Assembly (NCBI RefSeq): GCF_954871325.1
Contig: NC_088779.1
Span: forward strand, 327,121-391,120
DNA from: Gordionus sp. m RMFG-2023
Lineage: Eukaryota; Nematomorpha; Gordioida; Chordodea; Parachordodidae
DNA length: 64,000 bases
Direction of reading: 5' to 3'
Each line of letters begins with the position of its first letter. Position 1 is the stretch's first letter. Below the pieces are notes generated by a model. The model had not been told where the DNA came from and ran no database searches. It saw only the letters and a program-made list of their open reading frames with translations. The position numbers were made by a program, and so were the translations under genes. Positions 36,413-48,098 of this stretch are shown here, piece by piece.

Positions 36413-36470
36413 CATAGCCAGAATTTTGCTGGGGGAGAGGGGTGGACCTATTAGATGCGGGGTTTCCCCC
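36413..36470. repeat. Dispersed repeat end, sister of 31145
   Basis: ATAGCCAGAATTTTGCTGGG, GGAGAGGGGTGGACCTATTA and GATGCGG align with the copy at 31152-31193. Confidence 0.55.
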
Positions 36471-36613
36471 TAAATGTTTGATGCTCTTTCGTTCAATCGC
36501 GTTAAATATTTATTTAAAAAAGTTATTTATGTCTTGCTCTAAAATTGAAATTATAATGATTATATTAAAGAATTATTATTTATTTTTCTTTCAAATTATT
36601 GTTTACAAATGAG

Positions 36614-38157
36614 CAGAGTTGTTAAAGTATCTAGATATAAAAATTTAGTATCTGTATCTGTATCAAGATAGATTTTTAAGAAAGGTATCTGTATCTAGAT
36701 ATTTTTTAGAGGTATCTGTATCTGATTTTCGATACTTTTTAAGATACATTTTATATACCCCTTTTTTTATTGTAAATAAAAATATTTGACTGTAAAATTT
36801 ATTTTATTTCATATGAGCTTATGAAATAAATAAATATATATATATATTTATATATTATATTAATATTTATTAATACTATAATAAAGAATTATATATACAT
36901 AAAATATTAAAACTTATATATAAAAAATATATATAAATATTCTTTAATTTAAATATTATGTCCGAGTTTATCAATAAACCATACAAATTTTAATATTACA
37001 ATATGGAAATGGTAAATTTTATTTTATAACTAAATTTTTAAGTTTATATATTTATTTAGATCTATATCGATGAAGAAGAGGAAGCAACAAGTTCTATTGC
37101 TTTACCATGGCCAAATTGAGCATATTTTAAAATAATATCTCAAAACAAAGAAAACAATTAATTCTCTGATGGTAAAAGGTTTGCCGTGTCTACCTAAAAA
37201 TACAAAAAAATCCGTCAGTATGACTTCATCGTGCAATATCGTGAAGCACATAAGGGTATAGATATTATATATTTAAAATTCTAATTAAAATTTTAAGAGA
37301 AAATATCCAACCTTGTTAACAAAAATAAAAAAGGGGAAGGAAAATAAAATACTAAAGAAAATATTGGCAAGGCTCATCCTCCAATAATATTTTTGCTAAA
37401 AGACCTTTGACTTTAACTCAAGGCACTTTAGATGATTTAATTATTGCTTTTATTATAGATGGCATGCAGCCATTATAAAAGAAAACAATTGATACAAAGA
37501 TTAGCTGGTGAATTATCAAAGTCATCAACTGACTGCAAGCAAATAACCTGCCAAAAAAAACAAATAATTTAATTTCAGATTTTTTTCAGTACCCTACAGC
37601 AGATATAATTTCTAATAATGATTTAAATTTTGATAATCAACAAATTTTAAATAACTTTTTCAAAAATAAATGTAGAGATTTTAGCATTTTTAAAGAACTG
37701 ATATAAAATTGTTATTTATTAAATATAACACTACAATTCCTTCAAGCGTCCCTGTGGAAAGACTATTTAGTGTTGCTAAAAATGTCTTCACAGATAAACG
37801 AGGATGCCTAAATGATCAAAATTTTGAAAATATTTTATTACTGAAATCTAATCATTATTTAATCATATATTTTCATATATTATATTAAAATTATAATTTT
37901 GGTTATATTCTGATAAATGTTATATCGCGTCAATAAATTTTTAGCTCATTTCATGAATTTTCACAATATAATATTAATTTAGGTTTATGCAAACCTATAA
38001 GAGCATTTTTAAATGTATCTGTATACAGATACATTTAAAAATTGTATCTGTATCTTGATAACTTTTTTGACGCTGTATCTGTATCAGTATCTAGATAACT
38101 TTTGAGACTATGTATCTGTATCTAGATCCATTTAAAAAGTATCTTTTAACAACTCTG
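36614..38157 (+). mobile_element. hAT transposon with decayed transposase, perfect 8-bp TSD
   Basis: The left end CAGAGTTGTTAAAGTATCTA and the right end (reverse complement CAGAGTTGTTAAAAGATACT) are inverted termini. CAAATGAG flanks both sides (36606-36613, 38158-38165). Both subterminal regions are packed with TATCTGTATC words, about six on the left and eight on the right, likely transposase-binding sites. At 1544 bp it is a shortened copy. Translated islands include a BED-finger-like SCNIVKHIR near 37220, LTQGTLDDLIIAFIIDGMQP near 37410-37470, and TIPSSVPVERLFSVAKNVF near 37735-37790, the hATC domain. Frameshifts and stops separate the islands. Confidence 0.92.
37070..37860 (+). pseudogene. 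hAT transposase pseudogene (BED finger to hATC islands)
   Basis: Three islands lie in the expected order, namely a zinc-finger BED remnant, the block before the catalytic core (DDLIIAFIIDGMQP) and the hATC dimerisation block (SVPVERLFSVAKNVF, then DKRGCLNDQNFENILLLKS). The catalytic RNase H-like middle is absent: only about 300 bp separate islands that are normally more than 1 kb apart. Confidence 0.75.
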
Positions 38158-38358
38158 CAAATGAGACATGATTTTACTTTAAAAACAAAATTTACAATTG
38201 TATAACACCAAAAAAAAAAATTTTTGAAAACCAAAATGAAACAGTTTTTATAAAAAATATCATTAGGTATAATATCTGCTATTGCTGCAACAATAAATTT
38301 ATTAGTTGTAATGTTTGCTTATTACTGCAGATATCCAATAATTTTAGATAATGGTTGA

Positions 38359-38570
38359 TAATGATCAGAAACCAGCAAACCTGGCCCGGCCTGTGTTTAA
38401 TTTTTTTTAAATATACCAGAACCAAATATATGAAATAGCCATTATTAGCTATAATATTCTAAAAAAAATCCGGGCCGGGCTTGAAAATATAAAACCCGGG
38501 CAGGGCCGAAAAAGTTTTTAAAAAAAAAATCCGGGCCGGGATGTGCGAATGATGCTTCTGCAGGTCTCTA
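38359..38570. mobile_element. TAGAGATCTGCA / GGCCCGG-family MITE
   Basis: The right end in reverse complement is TAGAGACCTGCAGAAGC; the left end TAATGATCAGAAACCAGC is a diverged partner. CTGGCCCGGCC and CCGGGCCGGG words lie inside. No clean duplication, so it is older than the copy at 28085. It lies 200 bp from the hAT at 36614-38157. Confidence 0.6.
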
Positions 38571-39211
38571 ATAATAATATTATTTAAATTTTAAGTATAT
38601 TCGCCAAACTATTTATTTGTAAAAAAAAGTTTTCTTCATTATATTTAAATACTTTTTTTAAAATATACTTAGGTATTTAGTATTTATATTCAAATACTTG
38701 TTTTGGAAAATTTTACCCAATCCTGAATACAAGATTCATATTGCGAAAGCAAGGCTCCTGATCTAGAAAGGTGTTATCATTGGAACGAATTTTATTTAGA
38801 GTTTAGTTTATAAAAATAGGACAAAATCTTTAGATATTTAGATAAAATTGTGAAAATAATGGATGGAATGTGACCCTTAATTTCGCAAGAATAGAATAAG
38901 TTCTTGGTGGAAGATAAGATTGTTAGGTATTATACAAGAATCCAAATTGTATTTTGTTAATTATAAATTATATTTATGTATTTTGATAATTCTTTTTAAT
39001 TGTATTACTTGTATTTTTCCATTATTATTTATGATTAGGGAAAAAAAAAGAAGCGTCCAGCTATGTTCCGACATAATGGGAACCCACTCTGCCCCATTTT
39101 TCAAAATGATGGCCTTGAATCATTTTTTGTCAAATTTTAAGTCATTTTTTATTTTCAATTTTCTTAAAATGACTCAAAATTCCAAAAAAAAATTGTGGCT
39201 GTATATTAAAG
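38571..39211. other. AT-rich, nothing recognised
   Basis: The long plus-strand frame here (38920-39354) is A+T-driven, low in charged residues and runs into the terminus of the element at 39212. It is not supported as a gene. Confidence 0.4.
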
Positions 39212-40081
39212 CACGGACCCTAACCTTTATTTATAACTGTTCAGTTTGGTTACGATTCAGTATGCAAAAAATTATAATGGTTACGGTTCTTAAGAAATTT
39301 TTTTATAAAGTTTCGGTTATGATTAGAAATTTTTTTTTTCTAGATTATCTTTAATGATTTTAATTATAAATATTATTTATTAAAATATTTGCCATCACTT
39401 AAGTTAATAATATTGTTTATTTATAAAATAGAAGTAATTAATTTATTTATAGGTATATTTCTATGAATGATATATAAAAAATATATAAGAAGAATCATAA
39501 CTCATTTTTAAATATATTATTTGAACGTATATATTTACTCTTTTTAAGTCATATTTGTTCGTTGTGGCGATAACACAAATTTTAGCCCAGAAAAAGCCCA
39601 TTTAACAGAAACCTGGGTTGCGGGAACCGCAAGTATTATAAGAGTAAGTTTATATATTTGGGTATTCACCAATATATAAAAAACTGAAGATTTTTTAGAT
39701 TAATTGAATATAACTAAATCGAAAATTGGTTATTTAGATATTTTGCATACTAAAATATAGGAAATAGGAAATGCTCTAATACTATTTGAAGCTGTTAAAA
39801 GATTGTGGATAAATTTAAGTCATAGTAAAAAAATTAATACATATTTCTTATGGATAATAATTATAAATAACGACACAGATATGGTAAAATATGTAATACA
39901 CCACAAGGAAGAGTGTATTAAAATTAAAATTATTTACTTTATTTTGGCTGAAACCGGTTCAAACCGGTTTAACTTTATTTATAACGGTCCTTTTTACTCC
40001 TTCAAAAAAAATGTTCCGTTACGGTTTAGATATTTATATATAACGGTTTAGCGGTTCATTCTGGTTCGCTTAGGATCCCTG
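39212..40081. mobile_element. hAT-like element with AACCGGTT / ATAACGGT subterminal words
   Basis: The left end CACGGACCCTAACC and the right end (reverse complement CAGGGATCCTAAGC) agree at 10 of 14 positions. Just inside, ATTTATAACTGTTCAG (left) mirrors the ATAACGGT words (right). CCGGTTCAAACCGGTT lies at 39955. Flanking 8-mers (TATTAAAG, ATATTTAA) do not match. No transposase remains. Confidence 0.5.
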
Positions 40082-40437
40082 ATATTTAATTCCATATATG
40101 TTTTAGGTTGCGCCCAAATTCCGGCTTAAGAATTCAAAAAGTTTCAAAACTTTTCAGAAATTTTAAAATTTTCATGACCGTATGATAAATTTTTAAAGAT
40201 TTTATATAAATATATATTTTGAACCTATTATATTTTTTATATTAAAAAAAAGCCTTCTTTTAAATATTATATTATTTTAAAATTTAATTGATTTCATCTC
40301 GAAAGATTTTCTAAGCAAGAAAAATACAAATTAACTTATAAAAAAATAATTTTTTTATAAGTTTGACAATAGAAAGATTGTTTTTGTTTTGTTAGCAAAG
40401 GTGTGATATTAATATTTACAAAATCTAAAATAAAATC

Positions 40438-40563
40438 ATGGATAAATTAAGGAGACAGAGCCTAGAAGAATTAGGTGACACGTTGATTGGAATTGTTAGG
40501 AAACTTCAAACTGAAATGACTTGCCCTGGCTTATTAAGCTGCATTAGGCCATTTCCAGACTGA
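40438..40563 (+). CDS. Short protein-like open frame, possible first exon
   Basis: The frame MDKLRRQSLEELGDTLIG, then IVRKLQTEMTCPGLLSCI, has an amphipathic, charged composition unlike its surroundings. It runs 41 codons but its last seven lie in the terminus of the MITE starting at 40547, so the natural end is lost or the frame is spliced earlier: GAATTAG-GTGACA is donor-like. No other exon was found, so this is speculative. Confidence 0.2.
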   Translation: MDKLRRQSLEELGDTLIGIVRKLQTEMTCPGLLSCIRPFPD

Positions 40564-40876
40564 ACCTTTTTTTCTGGCGGGTTTTTTTAATGTAATGTTA
40601 CCAGCTTTCCAGGAAAGAAAAACTAATTTGTAGAATTAATTTTTTTTTATATATAATATGATATTTAACAAAATAAAACAATTTGAGATCACTACTTTTT
40701 TTAATCGTAAATAGAGAACAAACTGGTTTGAGTTTAAAAATGATTAAATGACCTCTTGAAATATGGCTCCAGGATAAATATTATATTATATAATTTGATT
40801 AAACAAGTTAGTATACTATGTTTGGAAATAATTTTATAAAAAGTGCCGAAAATATAGGTTCTGTCTGGAAATGGCC
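40547..40876. mobile_element. PIF/Harbinger-like MITE, TTA duplication
   Basis: Inverted termini of 20 bp, GGCCATTTCCAGACTGAACC on the left and GGTTCTGTCTGGAAATGGCC on the right, differ at one base. TTA flanks both sides (40544-40546, 40877-40879). A 3-bp TTA/TAA duplication with GG-starting termini is the PIF/Harbinger signature. At 330 bp without coding capacity it is a MITE. Confidence 0.8.
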
Positions 40877-40879
40877 TTA

Positions 40880-43800
40880 AGTAAAATTTATATAGGGGAG
40901 TTATCGAGTGTGCTGTGCATGGACAATATACTAAATAAGGTTTTAACTTATGTCGAGAAATTTAACCCACTGATGTCGCTTCCTATTGAATCATGTTTCC
41001 ATAAGTAAAACATAATTTATTGCAGAACACTAGGTCCGTCAAAATAGTTTGATCTTGATTGTCACAAATTTTGGTGGCCTCCAAGAAGGTTGGTCAATTG
41101 CGAGGACAGCAAAAATAATCAAGGCTTAAAAGTAAAAAGAAAATAGTTTTAGGAGATTGAACTAATGACAAGGTTTATTTTATTTTTTTTACAAAAGTGG
41201 GGTAATATCGAAAACCTTTACGCGAGAAGTTGATTTTCAATATCTCAAAATTTTGGGGAAATTTTTTTTATTAAAAATTGATTAATTTTATTATCTTCTT
41301 TATCCAAAATATTTGTAAAACGATTATTTTGATTTCTTTATTAGAATGTCTAATCTCCTAAATACAGAGTTTAGCAAATATCTTTGAAGATCAAAAAAAA
41401 ATTGAAGATCTTTTAGTAAATGCTATTTTATTTTAATCTGGGAAGATTTTTTTTTTACAAAAAACATACTTTTATTTTGCTCAAAAATACTATGAATATG
41501 CTCACAATTTTTTTTCTTACAAAAATATCTTCACATTTTTTGATTTTCATAGAGCAAGGATGAATCTTTGAAGATTTTTGAATTTTGAGCAAATGTAAAA
41601 CCCTTCCTTAAATATATTTTAGAAATCTTTCCATACCTATTTTTTTCTTTTTCAAATACCTAATTAACAGAGAGGCCACGGCTAAATATCTGGCCAGGCC
41701 ATAAATTGTACTCATTCAAAAATTTAGGCATGACTTAAAAATAATTGATGGTTTTAAGAAATAATAATTTTTATTTTCAAAGCCTGGATTTCAAAATAAA
41801 AATAAATTAATATGAAATTTTAATTAATTCAGTTAGAAAATCATTTATATAATAAAATATTTTATTGATTTATTAATGCTCATATTTTCAAAATTTTTTT
41901 TTAATAGCCATTTTATAAAATACAGTTAAAACTATATTTAAATTAAACTAAAATTTTTTTAAAAAAAAAGCAGGAACCTCTGATGGAACTTAGAGATTAG
42001 CGGAATAAAAAAGCTTCTCGCAAAAGTTATGTGTTAAAATAATTACCATAAGAAAATCTATAAAAATTTCTTTCGAAGTAGAGTTCAGTCTCAAAAGTTC
42101 GTGCCTTATTATGCCTTATGTTTTTTTTTAAAAAAAAATTTTGACTAAATTCCGTTATAAAAAAAACTAGTTTAATTAAGGAATTAATTTATTTTTTTTT
42201 GAAAAAACCTATAAAATTTCCATAATTTTTATATAATACACTACACTATATTTTTTATTAAATTAAACTTATGATCAATATATTTTTAATTTTGTGATAT
42301 TTATTCCGGCATTTCATAATTTTCTGTTTTTTTTGGGGGAAAATTTTTATAATTTATTCCTTACATTGATTTTCAATCCCCAGTATATACTAATTAAATC
42401 GTTATTTTTCAGCTCAAAAACATTTATATTTTTTTTCTGAACTACTTAAGATCTAGAATTTGCATTAATATCTATGCCAGAAATGGAATTAAATAAGTAA
42501 TACAGTGTTATTAGGTTAGTTAAAAGAATTTTCAAGTATAATTTACATTAAATTATTTTAATTTTATTTTTATTTTTTTTCACTTTTCCTTTCATCGTCT
42601 CTTGGAGAAGAAAAAAAAATGAATTAAGTTTTTTTTTTAATTTTAAAAATTCTTATTTAGTTGAGTATGAGTTGAGTACATAAGCATCATTAAACGCAAA
42701 AAGTATTTAGATCATTATAATCGCTTTTGACTCAATATATTATTTTATTTTTTTTCTTATAAATCATGTGAATAATATAAGTATACCGTATAGTTAGTTA
42801 TTGTAACTCTAAAAAAAATCAGAGTTTTTATACTTGCATTTATAGTTAACGCGAATTCGAGCTAATTGTCGCATAGAGGATTAATCCCTCATAGTCACAT
42901 TTGGTGCTAAAATTAAATAAGTCTATATTAAATACCGATATAGCCAAATTTATACCATTCATTGTTTTAGTTATACAAAAATATTTGCCACAAAAACCCA
43001 AAAAACTTTTTAAACCGCAAATAGTCCTGGCTAAGTCTGCGAAAAAAAAATTTCAGACCTGTACAACTCATATTTAAAATAGGTGTTTTAGTTGTTTTGG
43101 GAGTTCTAGTAATTTTCGGTTACCTTCCCCCCTCATGTAGACGCTGACTCTTTCTATTATGGGTTTTGAGTAGTGGGGACTTAAAATGATGGGGTTTAGG
43201 AGAGGTTTGCCAAGTACCATGGTCTACCTAACCCCAATCTCCCCTGGCGTTAACTGTGAATTCAGGGTAATAAATATTAAATGCCACTGGACTGATGGGC
43301 ACCCAATGGGATCCAGAAAAATAATCTAATCTGTTTTTAAGTGATATTTACTTAAACTCGTTCCATCGAATCAAATTTAGAAATAAATTTGATTAATTAT
43401 TTCCATTTGTAATATTTTAGTTATATAAATAATTATATTTTTTTTATTTTATATTTGATTTAAAGCATATTTTGCTTATACCATATAAATTTATAGATAA
43501 AAAAAAAGAAATTTTAACAAAAATTTAAGGCGAAATCATTTTTTTTGTTTTCTAATATTCGAAATTGGTTAATCTTAATATTAAATATCGAAGTGTATAA
43601 TTAATATGATACGAATAAAAATAATAAATCATCTGATATAAGGATAACTCTAATATTTGTGTCGCGAATTTTTTTGATTGTCTATTGTTAGAAGTCCCGT
43701 GTTACCGTCGGCATGGGCGAGTCGGGGTCTCAGGGTGGCCGAAATTTGACAAATTTGTGTAACATTTTTAAAGAAATTTATCTTAAAAACCCTGAGTTCA

Positions 43801-44473
43801 GTATGGCTAACTCAATATTTTATACATAAAAATATTAAGCAAGCCTGATTACGGGAAAAAATCACTGGAATTATTTTCTTCATGTTTATAAAATTTACTT
43901 AAGACCTAATAATAAAGGCATAATTGTTATTTGCGTTACAATGGATACACTCATCGTTATAAGGTACAAGTTAGTATTTTAGAAAATATAATTTATCAAT
44001 AAGACCCTAACCCTATTTCATTATTTAAAGGTTACCCAAATATCCTCCATACAAAAAATGCTCAAACAAGATTTTAAACAAACTGATGTTCAAAATAGTA
44101 CTGGAAAATACTACCCCCCCCCCTTCCCTAAAATAACCAAAATATTACGATACAATGATTGATATTAGCGTAAAACTAACAAAAAAATAAATTATATTAA
44201 CAATATAATTTTGGTTGAGATGTATTTTTTTTAAATACCTTGAAAAGAATATTTCTAAGAATTAATCGGTTATGTGTTTTTCCATGCCCTAATAAAAATA
44301 AGAAACCAAGTTACTCGTTCTTTATCACTACTAGACGGTTAATCAGCTGATTGAATAATTCTTTTTAATGGTAAAAAGATAATTCACAACTATTGAAATG
44401 CATGCATCAGCTTCAATTAATTATTCAACCTCTACGTATTTATAAAACTTTAAAGAAAATAATTTTCCATCAT
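40880..44473. other. AT-rich, no gene; scattered repeat scraps
   Basis: At 43795-43870 a GGCTAACTCAATATTTTATA / AATATTAAGCAAGCCTGA block is half of a CGGCTAACTC-family MITE. The 43199-43235 and 43730 patches pair with 35206 and 35718. Homopolymer C-runs at 43127 and 44113 are typical of neighbouring element ends. Confidence 0.4.
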
Positions 44474-44663
44474 TAGTATTAGTTTAAAAACGACCCGACC
44501 CCTATTAAGATTTTAACCAAAATAATATTCTGTAAGCTTAGAGTCATTGGAGAAATCTACTAAACCTTTCTGCAATATATGTGCTAAATCTAAAGATTTA
44601 CATAATATTATTTTGGTTCAGCCTTTTCTTTAAAGACCCAAATCGGGTTTTTTGACATCACTA
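44474..44663. mobile_element. Palindromic MITE related to the CGGCTAACTC family
   Basis: The left end TAGTATTAGTTTAAAAACGA and the right end (reverse complement TAGTGATGTCAAAAAACCC) enclose a 190-bp foldback. Inner words CCAAAATAATATT / AATATTATTTTGGTT pair. Size and layout follow the family, but the subterminal word is GACCCG instead of GGCTCG. Confidence 0.5.
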
Positions 44664-44732
44664 GATGTTGTTGTATTTGTGATAGGGTAAGGGGTTTGTC
44701 GGTTCAGCGGTTTCTATTTAAAACCTTGATAT

Positions 44733-45106
44733 GTTTAGAAATTCAAATTTAATTATGTAATAGCATTGTATAATATGTATATTTGAGGCTAAAAATATTT
44801 TATACCCCTCAGCTATTTAGATTTTTTTTATGATAAAATGTGTTTCTTAGGTAAAAATCAAAATTTAAGTAGCATTAAAATTTGAAGAGTTTAAAAAATA
44901 ATAAACTTAATTTATATGAAATTTAAAACCCTCTTTTCGCATTTCAAAAAGTTTCATAATCGTATACCATGTTTAAGGCAATAATTATATTTGTAACTAG
45001 GGGCCAGTAGAATCATGGCTAGTCGGATCAATCAAATTATGCTTATAAATATGATATATTATAATATATTTTTATAATAATATAAAAATAAGTAATTGGC
45101 CATTAA
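44733..45106. repeat. Dispersed repeat D, part 1 (split by insertion)
   Basis: This stretch matches the reverse complement of 58806-59180: for example AAAACCCTCTTTTCGCATTT, GATAAAATGTGTTTCTTAGG and GGCTAGTCGGATCAATCAAA occur in both with scattered differences. The homology resumes at about 45820 after the inserted array element. Confidence 0.75.
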
Positions 45107-45810
45107 TAGTGTTGTTAATCGACTGAGTCGAGTCGACTTGGTCGAAAACTGAGCCAAGTTTTGGGTCGAAAAAATCGAAACTGACTTGAGTTATGAACTC
45201 GGGTCGTGAACTCAAGTCGACTTGAGGCATAAACATGAGTCGTCTAGAGAATGACTATTTCAAATTAGTTTTTATTATTAAATAACAAAACAATTATTTT
45301 TTACTTTATACTTCCAATTTGAGTCGTGAATGGGTATTATATACCTGAGTTGACTAGAGGACGAATATTTCAAATTAGTTTTTATTATTAATTAACAAAA
45401 CAATTGAGTCGACTAGAGAATGACTATTTCAAATTAGTTTTTATTATTAATTAACAAAACAATTGAGTCGACTAGAGAATGACTATTTCAAATTAGTTTT
45501 TATTATTAATTAACAAAACAATTATTTTTTATTTTATACTTCCAATTTGAGTCGTGAATGCGTATTATATACCTGAGTTGACTAGAGGACGAATATTTCA
45601 AATTAATTATTAATAATAAAGATATTTGTTCTGTTTTTTACATTTTTTACTTTAGACTTCCAACTTGAGTGGTGAATACGAATTATTTAGTCGAGTCGAC
45701 TAAAGGACAAATAGTTCTTAACTTGAGTCGACTAGAGGACGAATATTTCAAATTATTTACTATTATTATTTAAGATATTTGTTCTGTTTTTTACATTTTT
45801 TTTACTATAG
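45107..45810. mobile_element. GTCGAC-array element inserted in repeat D
   Basis: Starts TAGTGTTGTTAATCGACTGA, then the same TTGGGTCGAAAAAATCGA and ACTTGAGTTATGAACTCG block as the element at 3094. It continues with about seven copies of the GACTAGAGGACGAATATTTC motif, including a 59-bp tandem unit from 45406. It ends near 45810 without the inverted right arm, so it is a one-armed or truncated copy. The uninterrupted homologue at 58.8 kb shows that it is an insertion accompanied by loss of about 30-40 bp of target. Confidence 0.7.
45406..45523. repeat. 59-bp tandem repeat, two units plus partial
   Basis: GAGTCGACTAGAGAATGACT starts at 45406 and again at 45465, each followed by the same ATTTCAAATTAG and AATTAACAAAACAATT spacer. 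The two units are nearly identical, so this is a recent local expansion. Confidence 0.85.
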
Positions 45811-46190
45811 GCGTAGCCCAAATACAATAGATTTGGGGAAAAAATAAAAAATATTTACTAAAAATTTTGCACATTTTTTATAATTCTAAATGTCATATTT
45901 TGTTATTTTTATATGAATTATTTGTATGTAAATGGTATATTATATATCAATAAATCATTGTCCATATAAATAATGGAATAATAATATTAAATATCCTATG
46001 GGAGACTTAATAAAATAATTGAATCTACAAGCCCCCAGTTTGGGATTTTGACGAAAAAATCACTTTTACCAAAATCAATCTTGTGAAAAAGTATAAAATG
46101 ATTGAAAAATTTTATCCATATGGTATTACAACAATTATTTCCTATGGATTTTGACAAAAATTGCGGGGACTAGCCCTGCCCTGTCTACCT
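45811..46190. repeat. Dispersed repeat D, part 2
   Basis: Matches the reverse complement of about 58368-58790: GGGAGACTTAATAAAATAAT, TTGAATCTACAAG and a terminal GACTAGCCCTG correspond to ATTATGTTATTATAAGTCTC, CTTGTAGATTCAA and CAGGGGCTAGTC in the other copy. Confidence 0.7.
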
Positions 46191-47346
46191 GTTTTAAATC
46201 AGTAGTAAAATATTTGCTGTAAGAATAACTTAAAAATCTAACCTACTCATTGTGTTTTCGCAAGCTCAGGCTCACATCTTGATCATATCCATTCTTCTAC
46301 CAAGTTAACAACATTTACACATTCTCCTTCCTCATTATAATATGAGGTGCGTTGGCACTATTCGATATTTCAGCAGACATAAATAAATAGTTTTTTTCGT
46401 AAAACTGATAGTGGTTTGACAACAATTAAAAAATCTTGAAAGGGGGGGCAGCTGCAAGAATTTTATTTGAAGGAGAGGTGTCAGTTTAATATGGGAAGTG
46501 GCGAGGGCAAATAGGCTCTCTTCTCCTCCCCCCTCCCCCTCTTACATTACCCAACCCTCCATATATTATTATGATAAAGTATTCCTAATAATTTCCCACC
46601 ACTCTTCTATTTTTGATTTGAAGAAGTTCTCGTGAAAGAAATCCTATTTTATATCTGACAATTCCAAAAAGAGTTATTTATGAGCATCAAATTTGCACTT
46701 AAAAAAATATATTATTTTTATTTAAATTTTTTTAGGAGGGGTTTTTTCTTATTGCCGAAGGGTATACTTTAATTTGGCATTATCTGAATTGTATTATTTT
46801 AGGCGAGCTCCATATTCAACTATTAGCTGTTTAATTTGATATAATAAAATGAATAGATCTATCAGAAATTTTTTTTTAAAATATATATCATTTACTAGTT
46901 TCAGACCCTTTAAAAAAAAGGTCAAACTAAATTAATTAGAGAATAATATTTGTTTTAGTGAACTGAATTGAAAGAACGTGTCATTTTTATTTCAGAAGCT
47001 AAAAAAGGGTTTGAAAAGTGGGAAGAGGAAAAAAATTTGATTCAGGTGCTGAAAAACGAGAAAGAAGCGAGAAGCCTAATTTTTTAATTCTTTAAAAAGG
47101 GGCACTTTCAAAACACTTTAAGAAAGGTACATCATGCTCTACATCTAAAATGCTGGAAATAATACATATCTGATTAGGTTTTTCTAACGAACTCGATCAA
47201 GCAAAGGTTTTGTAAGGATCCATCAGTGGTTTTATTTGATATACCTGCATTAGTAAATGCGCCTGAAAACGGAGCTAAAAGAATATTGCAGTCAATTAAA
47301 TATTTTATTAACGAATCAAAATTGGTTGGAAGGCGAGATGAATGTA
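46191..47346. other. No gene; G- and C-rich scraps
   Basis: 46440-46560 carries a G-run and a C-rich TCCTCCCCCCTCCCCCTC stretch of transposon-end type. The open frame at 47226-47501 crosses the terminus of the element at 47347 and is not supported as a gene. Confidence 0.35.
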
Positions 47347-47909
47347 GGGGAGACCGGGGCTCTCAGGCAGGGGGGCCAATGGCCATAACATTTCCATCTT
47401 TAGAACTAAGGGTTAAAATTAGGTTAAAAGAAGTATTTATATGGATACTATCTGCCATATGTTCGTTTAGTAACGGGAGCTCTTTATTCAAAAATTATTG
47501 ATCAAAAACAATTTTTAGCCCTTTTTATACAAATTTTTTAAAAGTATATTTTTCCTTGAGGAACTAATACCTATTCAGATTTTATTACCATTGCCCAATG
47601 GCTGGGCCTACTGATTAAACTTAGTTTTAAGTTTTTAGCTCATTTAGAAAGGTTTCTATAGATATTAAACTTAATTCACTACCCTAGTATGTATTTGTTT
47701 AAAGCGTATTTAGCAATCTAATTAGGTTGTCATTTATTCTAAAATACATTTTATCATCAAATTATAATTTTATATATAAATATAAGATTTTCATATTAAA
47801 ATATTAAAATTTTATTTAAAAATATTAAAAATATTAAAAATATAAAAATAAAAGAATTTTTCTCATCATTAATTTGATCGGATCTCAATATATAAATATT
47901 GGTGGCATG

Positions 47910-48098
47910 TAAAAACGGCTAACACAGTATCTTATCCATAAAAATATTACGTAAGGCCTGAAAATTTTGTTCATGGGAGGAGCAAAGGTCTAGACATATA
48001 GTATCGAAATTTAGAGGCTAATTCAATATTTTTCTGGCGAAAATATTGAGTTAGCCGTTTTTAAAAATCGGCTCAAAACGAGCCCCTTAGCAACATTA
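47910..48098. mobile_element. CGGCTAACTC-family MITE with near-perfect TSD
   Basis: Flanks GTGGCATG (47902-47909) and GTGGCATT (48099-48106) match at 7 of 8. The element starts TAAAAACGGCTAACACAGTA and ends GCTCAAAACGAGCCCCTTAG then CAACATTA. Both halves fold on each other. The 8-bp duplication supports hAT mobilisation. It lies inside the TA-flanked element at 47347. Confidence 0.8.

Noticed and set aside
38920-39354. 144-codon plus-strand frame
   Set aside because: Low-complexity Phe/Lys/Leu-rich sequence that runs across the terminus of the element at 39212; no domain or splice context.
47226-47501. 91-codon plus-strand frame
   Set aside because: It spans the inverted terminus of the element at 47347, which makes a real gene unlikely.
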